From Amorphophallus konjac (Eukaryota; Streptophyta; Magnoliopsida; Alismatales; Araceae): DNA of 64,000 nucleotides. Numbering within the stretch: position 1 is the first letter of the stretch; every line of letters begins with the position of its first letter. Below, in pieces: positions 55,488 to 64,000 of the stretch. A model generated the notes under the pieces. That model saw only the letters and a program-made list of their open reading frames with translations. It made no database searches and was not told the origin of the DNA. The stretch lies in the NCBI GenBank assembly GCA_022559845.1, contig JAHNEJ010002013.1, forward strand, positions 1,153,351 through 1,217,350, read 5' to 3'. Position numbers and translations under genes: made by a program.

Positions 55488-55764
55488 CTGCAAAGAAAGC
55501 ACATCAAACAATAAACAAAGTCAGAAAATAGCTGATCAAAGGTAGATTTTTGACAAAATTTTGACAGTCTCTCCAGCACGGGAGATTGCCAAAGAAAAGC
55601 GAGAACACGTCCACTAAGGGAACGGTCCCTAAAAGCAGCCATCAGTGTTACACCGAGGCCAAAAGGAACACCCGGGGGAAATAGCTCCGAGGGCAAGCCC
55701 TACCAGGAGCCTCCCGGGGACTAAAGAGTGGGTTTGAAACCCGAAAGAACAACACTCTACTCAC
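55488..55764 (-). other. 5' UTR intron of the PMD-like gene
   Basis: Donor GTGAGT at 55764 (ACTCGG before it) and acceptor TTTGCAG at 55488. Exon 1 (55765 to about 55855) is untranslated. It is a plant-like leader intron. Confidence 0.6.
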
Positions 55765-55880
55765 CCGAGTCTCTCCCACACCCTCAGCTCACTCAACGCC
55801 GCGAGGGGAGAAGAAGGGGAAGAGAGAGAAAGAAAAATGGCAAATGAGCAATGGTGGAGAGAGAACCGGAGGTGAAAGCC

Positions 55881-55889
55881 TTATATAGA
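55881..55889 (-). promoter_or_regulatory. TATA box of the PMD-like gene
   Basis: CTCTATATAAGGC in minus sense lies about 30 bases before the pyrimidine-rich leader that leads to the donor at 55764. Confidence 0.6.
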
Positions 55890-57096
55890 GGGGGGCTTCG
55901 GATGTTAATCTGACGTGCATTTTTCCGGGCCGGATTAACATGTCCTAATAGCAAAAGGCGCGCCGTCTTCGGGCGCACTGAACTAACTACTCCCAAGAAC
56001 CATACGGTGCCGAATTGACCTCCTCCACTGCCCGGGACCGTGCCGGATTAACGCTTGGCAGGCCAAGGGGCGCGCCGGATCAACCCGCGCCATATTAACA
56101 TTCAAACGGTACCGTGTTAACTTCTGTGCTGAATTAAAGGCCATCCCAGACCTCCGACAACTAAAGAGAAGATCATTCGAGGTGAAATTCATCCGTCGGC
56201 CTTGCTGCACTCGTGCCTTGCTCGCAACACCCACGTCTGGGGGGCATTTGTTGGCACCCAAAATGTGATCATCGGCGATCAAGCCACAAAGATGAATGAC
56301 GCGGCCCGCTAAAGCACGGAAGCTGATAAAGATCAACATATTGAAGACTTCTCGAGCTGTCAGAGCCTCAAGTCACCCCGTATGAACGCCAGGGACTTCA
56401 CCTCAGGAGAACCGAGATGAACTCACAACCAACCGGCAGTGCGACCAAGCCTGCCCAATGAACCGGCATCGACTCCGTCGTGTCGCATACACTACACCCG
56501 TTGTCCAACCAAGGATGACGGTCTACCCAGTGGCTACCCACCTCATGAAAGGCTCTCCTGAGATGAAGGAGTCCCCTTGGCTCTTCAGAACGGAGGACCA
56601 AAAGCTCTGTCGGCAGAAGATCCCGGTCACCCAGCACGGGTACGGCTTCCCGCCAAGATGGGCCCATTAGTGGCCGAATGATCATCCACCTCAGACAGAA
56701 CTATCCCTGGTGTTATCCCACCCTCTAAGGAGCTTTGGGCACAAGCCAGACCAAGCCAGCGGCACGAATCATAGAGCCGAAGGCTGTGTCAGCGGAAAAC
56801 CCACATGTGCAAACCAAAGTCATCTGAAGTTTCAGGAATGGACGTACATCGACCTGGGAGCTTCAACAAGACATCTCGTCAAGATTTCAAAGAGCAGTGG
56901 TGAGATAAATGTTCACGGTGACCCCCGGAACCATCCCCGGACTCATCGGCTGACTCGCGACGTGCAAAGGGCGCTAATACGGCGCGCCCTAAACCGGCGC
57001 ACCCCCACCCGGTGCCCTGCTATTCCGGCGCGCAAAAGGCCATGTAGCCTTCCCCGGCATGCCATTCTTCACGCCGGATGAGGCTTGGAGCTCGAG
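55890..57096. other. Region between divergent promoters, probable LTR U3
   Basis: No gene. GC-rich parts contain CGCGCCGGATTAA-type motifs (55915-56100, 56965-57045). It lies between the minus-strand TATA at 55881 and a plus-strand TATA at 57097, as would the U3 of an LTR next to an antisense gene. LTR ends could not be fixed. Confidence 0.4.
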
Positions 57097-57106
57097 TATA
57101 TATATA
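57097..57106 (+). promoter_or_regulatory. TATA box, plus strand
   Basis: GAGTATATATATAGGCGGC is followed by a purine-rich leader and, near 57331, AACAGGTGGGT as a possible donor. It may be an LTR promoter. No coding region follows. Confidence 0.45.
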
Positions 57107-58940
57107 GGCGGCTACTCGACCAAAAAAGGAAAGGGGGGCGGGCAATTAAGAAAGGAAAAGGAGAAGAAAAGAGGGAGGAGGGCCAGTCGTCTTCGAGGGA
57201 GAAAGGGTTTTTTTTCTTGTGAAGGAAGCAGAGTCTCTCAGAGCGTTCCTCAGTCACCGTCTCCCATCCTCATCTGAAGCCCTTCGGAGTGAGAGAGGAA
57301 GAAGGCGTTCCTACACTCTGTTTCTAGAACAGGTGGGTGTCCGAGTTGTCTATCTCCGGCTCCGCTTTTTGCTTTCTCTCTGATGAATGTAAGCGAGAGG
57401 GGTGAGGGATGGCGATGATATGAGCCAATCCTTCCCCCTTCCTCGCCATCTATTTTCATTTGTTCTTCCTCTGTAAATCCCTCTGCAACTAGTGAACGAC
57501 GACCAGACGGCGGTGCCGGCGTCAGATTCGTAATACATGTTTTAGCCCCCTGTTCATTGGGTGATAATGTTATGTGTGTGTGTGCTGGATGATTGAGCGC
57601 TCAACGTTGTGTCTCCCCTTTGCCATTGCTATCTCAGTCGGTGCATCCGTGTGTTTTCTCACTTGCGCGTTTGCTTCTTCCTTCTTTCCGAACCTGATTT
57701 CCTTGGCTCTGAATATGCCCTGGGCTACCACGGGCTAAAGAGATGACCCCTCCCCGGGTCCTTCATGACGACGCAATGACCGGGTTCTATTCAAGGGTCC
57801 CTATATGCTTCATGGATAGAGGCGTGCTCGTACACGTACATCTTACCGTTTGCTTCGTTTCAGAGTCTGATCTCCGTTTTCTTTTCTCTTGGCGTTATTC
57901 TATCGCTCAGAGAAGGTCAGGATCGCCTCCAGCGCATCAGGGCCCGTCATGCGATCATTGCATTCCAGTTACTCGAGCATATGTGTGTGTGGCTAAATTA
58001 CCCTGTCACTATGCCAACCATCCCTCCCTGTGATTCCCAATCGCTGCTCCCTCCGCGAGTATGAATTTCTTTAACCCCCGAGTGTCGATGCATCTATGTA
58101 TGCTCGGTGACATATCAGCTCACCGGCGACCGTATGATGTTACTCGCCCCTGTTTTCATTCCATCTGTATTCGGGATCTGCAAGCTCGTTTGATAGCATT
58201 GTTACGATAAACCGGGGAGGGGATACATTCCCTGACATCGTATTACAAACACCACTTGGCCAATGGGAGCTCGTCTATCAATGACGAGAGTTCCTACAGG
58301 CCACCAGGTTAATAGTAACGGGGTTAATGTCAACTGATTGAAACCCACAGTCTCCAGGAGGCTCGGTGGTGAATAAGGGATGCATTCCCCTCGTAGGCTG
58401 GTCCTCGGAGCCTCCCTTCACCACAGTTGTCCCTCTCCTCTGGATATGGTGTAGGCTACAGGTTGCTCACCCTTCGTAGGCCAGCCCTCAGGGTCGTCGC
58501 TTCCTTCGACAGCTAACATATCCATCTGTTTTAACCCACGGAGCCATGGTGCCCCTTGAAGGCCAGTCCTCGGGGTATCCTGTCCGTTGGGAATTTGCTG
58601 GCTGTCATCACGCAGACCGGCGGTTTAGGGGCTTACTCCATAAGTGAGCATGACCCCGTTCCTCTCCTGCAACCCTTCAGGTTCAGGGGAGACGCTGCCC
58701 AATTTTTGGCAGGTTTTGGACATACATTCATTTCTGTGGAGCTGGCCATAATAAAATGATCATTCTAGGCCATGGAACCCCAGTGCTCGAGTTTGAACCT
58801 CGCACTGGCTCATGACTCTGCTCCTGAAGAGCCTCAGACTTTATTTCAACAGGCAATAAGTCTAATTGAACCTTTAAACCTTCAAAACATTTCAATAAGT
58901 TGAATGGTTTCTAAATTCATAAGAAAATAAGTTAAACCGG
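57107..58940. other. Non-coding stretch, probable LTR R/U5 or leader
   Basis: No supported gene. Around 58390-58600 a loose repeat of roughly 90-110 bases occurs (CCTCGTAGGCTGGTCCTCGG, CTTCGTAGGCCAGCCCTCAG, CCTTGAAGGCCAGTCCTCGG). Confidence 0.4.
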
Positions 58941-58962
58941 TGCAGTCCTGATCCGGCGTGCC

Positions 58963-59170
58963 TTAATACGGCGCGGTACCCCCCCGCGCCGTATTAACCT
59001 TAGATTCATTTCTTCTTTCAATTCTTTGGCCCCTTCCCGGCACGCCTTAAACCGGCGCACCCCAAGGCCGTCGCGCCGGTTTAACGTGTAATTGGGGGGC
59101 GCCGGGTTAAGTGCTTTGCCTACGCTTGGCCGCGCCGGATTAAGCCTTATACCTACGTTTTACCGCGCCG
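58963..59170 (+). repeat. CGGCGCG..TTAA palindromes
   Basis: 58963-58997 has two perfect 14-base arms (TTAATACGGCGCGG / CCGCGCCGTATTAA). 59047-59084 has two perfect 12-base arms (TTAAACCGGCGC / GCGCCGGTTTAA). Further GCGCCGGRTTAA motifs follow to 59150. They are related to the motifs at 55.9-56.1 and 57.0 kb. Confidence 0.9.
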
Positions 59171-59189
59171 TGGAAGCTATCTCTTGTGT

Positions 59190-59960
59190 GATCACGCCGT
59201 TTCGAATCGTTACGCTGTCTAATCCCTTGCTCGCCTCCGAAGCGATCCTCGGCTCCTGTGGTCGGAGTTAATAAACTCTAATTAGTAATAAACTGGATAA
59301 GAGGAGGGCCATTCGAGTTCGAATCGTTTCGATATCATGATTTCACTACCATGTCCGCCAGCACTCTGCTTCTGTTATCATGCTTGTGTTGCCTTTTCTC
59401 CTCTTTGGCGGGGATTAATAAATGTTATTGAGCGCTGTTCATTTTCATAACTCTATTGCCATGCTTAGCATAGTCATGAGCATCATGCATGCATGTTTGC
59501 ATAGACCCTCGGGTATATCAAATGGCGTTGACGGAAGGCCGGGTTATGCCTGATCGGAAGTTTTCGCTATGCGCGATGGTGGTCTTCGGACCTACGTCCT
59601 CCGCCCTGTACCAAGGGTCATCAATTTAATAAACCATGCCTCTCTTGCATGATAGATAGATGCATCTCACGTGATCTTGTCATGTTCATAACATCGCACC
59701 TTTTATTCCGGCCTCGGCAGCCCACTCTCTCGATAATTAATCAAAGGTTTTCCCTCCTCGCGGGGGATGTAATTAACGCCATAGACTTTATGGTATGGCG
59801 GACTGCTGGTCCCGACCGAACCTCTCTCTCGCCCGACACGGGTCAGAATGAGCGCATAATAAACTTGTCACGTACGTGACTGGCACGCCTACGCAGTCAA
59901 TCAGTCAATTAATTACCAGTTAGTTAATTGATTGATCGACACGTGAAAGAAATCCCGTCC
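59190..59960. other. Unassigned stretch
   Basis: No gene, repeat family or promoter that I can support. An AT-rich inverted segment (CAATTAATTACC..GTTAATTG) lies near 59905-59930. Confidence 0.5.
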
Positions 59961-59967
59961 CAAACAG

Positions 59968-60231
59968 TCAGGGACCTACATAATAAAAATACCCCTGGGT
60001 AAAATAAAACGATCGTAAACACGCCCTCGCCACCGGCTCGTCCTCCCACTCCTCAGCCTCCGAGCGCTGGTCCGCCATAGAATCAGGAGAAGACTCTGAG
60101 GAAAGGCGATCTCGAGACCCTGAAGATTTCGGGGGAGGAGGAAGCTGCCGGACTGCCTCCGCGGTTATCTCCGCCAACTCCTCGAACGCCGCTGCAAGCC
60201 TCTGCTCTTCCGTCGCATCCTCACGGTGCAT
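59968..60231 (-). CDS. Small unidentified reading frame (possible first exon)
   Basis: 87 codons from ATG 60231: an acidic, Ala/Glu-rich N-terminus, then PPPPKSSGSRDR and Ser-rich DRLSSESSPDS. Upstream on the minus strand stand TTTAGGGTTTTTGG (telo-box-like) and a GGGGATATAGG box near 60320, a gene-like promoter layout. I recognise no family. It may be the first exon of another antisense passenger gene, truncated, or chance. Confidence 0.3.
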   Translation of the reverse strand: MHREDATEEQRLAAAFEELAEITAEAVRQLPPPPKSSGSRDRLSSESSPDSMADQRSEAEEWEDEPVARACLRSFYFTQGYFYYVGP

Positions 60232-60449
60232 CGAAGAGCCCCAAAAGTAAAGAATGAAGGAGAGCCAAAAACCCTAAAGACGGAGGGAGTCTGGAATGAC
60301 AACAAGCACCCAACGCCTATATCCCCACGCGAGAGGCGGCGCGTTATTCCGACCTCCAAGAAAAGGGGGGCCCTTCAGTTCAAATCCGTCAGGATCATCA
60401 TTAACACGGGCCTAGGTGACCACGACACGTGGCTTATTAGCACCACCAG

Positions 60450-61320
60450 ATCTCCACCCACCTGAGCCACGCTGGTCCAAAACCCCAAAACAGCTACTCT
60501 TCCGAGCTTACTAAAGCTCGGGAGTAGGAGGGGGACAAGTGGAGAGGGGGATTTCTGTAGCCCATCTAAGAGCAGCCGAACTAGGCCCATCAGGACCGAA
60601 CGAGGCTCAGCTCAGCCAAGTGACAGCCCCACAGGGCCCACTTAGGCTAAAAAGCCCAATAAAGATTACTCGGGATCCCACCCTTCCTCGGCGGCCCTTA
60701 GGCTCGGAAGGCCCGAGCGTCAGAATGGAGGAAGATCCATGCCCGAGTTATCCCTTCATCGGGATAGAGGCAAGCGCCCTGCACCCACTCCGACCTGACT
60801 TCGTCCGAGCTATGCCTATCACCCGGACAGGGCTGGCACCTTTTATGCTCGGACCGACTGACGAGTGCTTATCCACGCAGCGGTTGAAGAGCCCTTTATG
60901 AGCAGGAGTTTATGAGGATAAAGGATCCATGATCCCTCAAGGCCATGAAGATCCCACGATGAGGACGTAACGATCCCATGGCGAGGACGTAACTCCCACC
61001 TGAAACTCCTCAGCTTATGGGACGCATAAGGTGAGCACACTATATAAATCAGGGATTCCCTCCAATGAAAGGTAAGGGCAATACACACCTAAAACTCCCT
61101 GAGCATGAACTACTTCACCACCTTGGTGTTAGGGGATCTCGTGCACCTCCTTCTACCTCCCTCAATACCTTCCACCATTGCTCTACTGACTTAAGCATCG
61201 GAGGGTTTTCCCCAGGGAACCATCCCTGGGCCTCCTGATTCGTTTCCCTTTCTCTGCAGTTCACTACTAGGTGATCATCCTCCCAGCTCAGGACAAGCGC
61301 GAGATCACGCCCCTTCAATA
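60450..61320 (+). repeat. Tat-type LTR fragment or solo LTR
   Basis: The TATA box CTATATAAATCAGGG (61040) is followed about 150 bases on by TGACTTAAGCATCGGAGGG, a motif I know from the U5 of plant Tat LTRs, then CCCTGGGCCTCCTGATTCG. No PBS follows near 61320, so it is a 3' or solo LTR or a fragment. Ends not determined. Confidence 0.5.
61041..61048 (+). promoter_or_regulatory. TATA box of the Tat-type LTR fragment
   Basis: TATATAAA stands about 155 bases before the conserved TTAAGCATCGGAGGG motif, the normal order in such LTRs. Confidence 0.55.
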
Positions 61321-61970
61321 AGAATGAAAGTGCGTGCGTACACGAATAAGTTACTTTACAACCCTCTATTGTAGAAGCAGTTGCCTGAAATGATTTCGAT
61401 CAATATGGGATGTGCTTTCCTCACTTGACAGGATTAGACAGAAAGATCAGGAAGCAAAGATTCGAAGTGGCTTAACATAAAGGAGTGGTGACAAGACTAG
61501 AATTAGGCGAAGGAAAAGCGGCGAGAGCTTGAACTACCTTAGAAGGGTGTAAAACCCAGGATACCTAAAAGGATTTACAGAATGAAAATGAAATCAATGG
61601 GAAAAGTAAGGACTAAAGCCTCAAAAGTAGTGAGAGAAGGGGCCAAAGCCCTGACCAGACGGTTTAGGAAGATTTGGATCTGGCCTAAGATTAGGAGGAA
61701 CCAGGGGAATGAATTAATAGATGGAGAGTGATGGACCCGGAGGTTCCGGAGGATGATGAGGATGAGGGTCCTAAGGAGTAGGAGGATGAGGGTCATGATG
61801 CCGTGGGAGAAAGAGAGGATGAGAAGACAATTGAAGAAGATGACCCCGAGGGTATGGATAAAAAGGAAGATAAAATGGTGGTTTAAATCGAGAAAAGTTC
61901 GGAGGTTCCGAAGGAGGAGATAGATGTGAATTGGATGATGAAGATGAGTCAAGCAACGGAGGATCCAGAG
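61321..61970. other. Unassigned stretch left of the last LTR
   Basis: Purine-rich on the plus strand with many GAGGATGA-type steps. The long minus frame across it (61575-62114) is low-complexity and crosses the LTR end, so I do not call a gene. No PBS is present next to 61971. Confidence 0.5.
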
Positions 61971-64000
61971 TGTAATGACCCAAGATACGGATATCAGGAA
62001 GGCCCGATACCATTCGAATCCTGGCCCGCCGGCCACGAGCCGGGAGGGCTCGGAATGGCTAAAAGGAGTGTGGAGGTACAAAGAAATAGGAAATAAGGCA
62101 GGACAATTCAACAATTAACAGAAATAAATAAACAACTACTATAACACAGTCCAGTCCAACAGAAAGTACAGTTTAAAGTAGTAAAATGTACCACATGCCA
62201 AGTGAACACTTGGGCCGGCGAGCTGGCAGCTAAGAACCTCTGAACCGCATCCTCGAACCTCGAGGAAGAATCGCCGCACCTGAAAAGTAGGGGTGAGCCT
62301 CTTGTCACTGGCCCAGTAGGGATCCCGCAGAACCCCAACTGAGAACAACGGCGGCACGGAAAGCTGTAACTACAAGAGCAATAGTAACATCATGAATAGT
62401 AAACTGGGTGGCCGACCAAAAAAATTCGGCACTACAACTACTCCTACTGTACCGATAAGCACACCCCGATCCCACGGTCGGGGCTACCGAACCACACCAG
62501 TACCACTTACCGAAGTAAAAAGCCACGGCAACCCCGCCGTAGAGGCCTGTCTCCCAGGACACGGCCAATCTGGACATGTTGTCCAAGGTGCAACCCCGAC
62601 CACCCGGTCACGGACACCGCACCAACCAGACGCAACCTCGGCAAAGCTACTAGCACTAGTCTCACGACACAAAAACTGACACACGCGCCACGGCGAAACA
62701 ACAGGAACTCAACGGTCAACATAACCAAAACCCGAAGGTCGAAGTCACAGAGACTGATAGTCTTTCACTCCCGACTCGACAGGAGTACCTCCCACTAGAA
62801 GCACAGTCAGTAGCATCCCCTAACAACTTACACCACACCGCAGGTGACCGCCTACAACGCCCCAGGCGGAGGCAAGGACATCGTATAAGTAACCACAAAG
62901 AAAGTGACTAGCTGGGGTCACGCTCGTCAGCGTGTGTCCAACTGCCCCCAACCACGTGTGCACACACAGACCATGCGTCGTAGGTCTGGCCTCTAACTGG
63001 TTTTCCCCTTGAGCCGGACTTTGGCTACAGACGAGGGGCCCGACGGAAACCAGTCTAAAAACCATCCTCAGGGTAGCCTCTCCACCACTCCCTGGTGGGT
63101 CCACACGCGTGCAGGCAGGCTATGACTAGTGGAGGGTCACTGAAGGAGTAGACTCTCAAGCCAACAGAAAATAATGTCCAAAACCCGACGAAGCACGGGC
63201 ACCATCCCACGTACCAGCACCGTAGTACGGTGACCATGGTCAGAGAAGAAACAGAACTCACAGTCCACGGGCCACGCACTCGGCCCCACAGAAATGCAAA
63301 AGCATGGTTCCCAAGGCATCTCAGAGGCCGCCACGCCCATATCTAGACTCGCAGTCCAAGGCCAAACACATGGCCCACTCGAGAATCATCTTCCAAGAAA
63401 ACTCACGACATGCGGGGGAGACCCCACCGCACACACACCGATACACGGTGACTCGATCAAGCGTAACATGAAAGCCCAGAACACATGGGGTCACCCAGAC
63501 CCACCACACCTACGGGCACACTAATCGAGGTAACACGGTCCTCCCGACACCCTTAAAACATAGACACAAAACTCTCGGGGTGTCTGGGGCATTCACAAGA
63601 TAGCATGTCGACCACTGGGTCCCAACCGGGTCGACCGGGGACCTACACAATGCGAAACAATCACGGCAAGCACGAAGAACCACTTCGGCATAACACAATG
63701 CCTGGCGGTCTATCATTGGGCCGCCATAGCTGTAACGGTCCAAAGCTAGGCTGTCACCGCGCTGTAACGGTTCAACACAGGAGCGTTACATGAAACAGGC
63801 AACACTGGCTGTGGCGCACCCACCCTGGGGCGTCATAGCCTCTAACGGGCCAAGCCTGGTGCGTTAGAAGACAAGACAAAATAGGTTGTGACGCACACCC
63901 CTTGGGGCGTCACAGCCTCTGACGGTCCTACCAAGGCGCATCAGAAGAATGGGCTGCGTCAGCTCTGACGCTCCCATACAGGGGCATCACAGTGCTCTGA
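61971..64000 (-). repeat. Chromovirus-type LTR, minus strand, running off the window
   Basis: On the minus strand the LTR ends GGGTCATTACA (61981-61971), close to the GGTCGTTACA end usual for Tekay/Del LTRs. It contains GGCCCAAGTGTTCACTTGGC followed by ATGTGGTACATTTTACTAC (about 62215-62178), which I recall from such LTRs. No tRNA-Met primer site follows the end, so it is a 3' or solo LTR. The start lies beyond the window. Confidence 0.6.
63731..63990 (-). repeat. TGTAACG..CGTTACA palindromes in the last LTR
   Basis: Perfect or near-perfect short inverted repeats follow one another: 63763-63790 (TGTAACG/CGTTACA), 63841-63868 (TCTAACG/CGTTAGA), 63884-63917 (GGTTGTGACGC/GCGTCACAGCC, one mismatch) and 63918-63945 (TCTGACG/CGCATCAGA, imperfect). 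Confidence 0.85.

Noticed and set aside
55904..59900. A complete 3' LTR for the element hosting the PMD-like gene
   Set aside because: The TATA and hairpins fit, but no partner LTR is in the window and neither end can be fixed, so I list only its parts.
61575..62114. 179-codon minus frame rich in Leu, Ile and Phe
   Set aside because: It mirrors a purine-rich plus strand, crosses the LTR boundary at 61971 and has no domain. It looks like compositional chance.
1..64000. tRNA, rRNA or riboswitch genes
   Set aside because: No stretch showed the conserved boxes or structure. The only tRNA-like match is the primer-binding site at 49394-49405.

Overview
This window is plant nuclear DNA from a large, repeat-rich genome. 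It is built almost entirely of LTR retrotransposons inserted into one another. The evidence for a plant is: Ty3/gypsy lineages known from plants (a chromodomain chromovirus and two Tat-type elements with a second, archaeal-type RNase H); plant mobile domain (PMD) genes; GT-AG introns of plant size; and TATA and polypyrimidine signals of plant type. I see no rRNA, tRNA, CRISPR array, bacterial operon or clearly single-copy host gene. I cannot name the species.

Layout, left to right. 1-5210: 3' part of a Tekay/Del-like chromovirus (RNase H, integrase, chromodomain, 3.1-kb 3' LTR), inserted in a fragment of a plant transposon-associated gene (5211-5650). About 5653-23165: a decayed Tat-type element on the plus strand, with a probable 5' LTR, primer-binding site (PBS), gag with two 84-bp coding repeat arrays, protease, RT, two RNase H domains, integrase, and a 3' untranslated region with tandem repeats. 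I cannot find its 3' LTR. 23334-26569 and 54078-55487: the two halves of one minus-strand, multi-exon PMD-like gene with a coiled-coil C-terminus. 26570-54077: a 27.5-kb Tat element on the minus strand that splits that gene. Its LTRs are 2.04 and 2.05 kb, its integrase is intact and its protease carries a G-patch. 48334-50391: a small non-autonomous LTR element inside its gag. 55.9-61.3 kb: LTR-like sequence with hairpins, divergent promoters and a second Tat-type LTR fragment. 61971-64000: the end of a minus-strand chromovirus-type LTR running off the window.

The most unusual content lies between the integrase and the 3' LTR of the 27.5-kb element. Four related transcription units stand in a row there, antisense to the element: an apparently intact two-exon DUF7745-like gene (29796-31208), a PMD/coiled-coil gene with in-frame stops (31729-34738), an apparently intact derivative that has lost the PMD core (35131-36407), and a degenerate PMD copy (37013-39466) whose first exon matches that of the DUF7745-like gene. 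All four first exons end in phase 0, which fits exon exchange. One intron is missing cleanly at its junction from the last copy.

A second pattern crosses element families. Every long LTR here carries its own set of short GC-rich palindromes of about 18-40 bp, with the same design but a different core in each family (CGGTC..GACCG, GGCGTCCAGG..CCTGGACGCC, GCGCTAGGT..ACCTAGCGC, TTAATACGGCGCGG and its complement, TGTAACG..CGTTACA, and others). In the 27.5-kb element the same palindrome lies in both LTRs and in an intron and intergenic space of the antisense cargo.

Order of events inferred from nesting: PMD-like gene, then the 27.5-kb element (LTRs roughly 94-95% alike where aligned by eye), then the small LTR element (LTRs about 98% alike by eye). 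All family names come from reading motifs. No database search was run.
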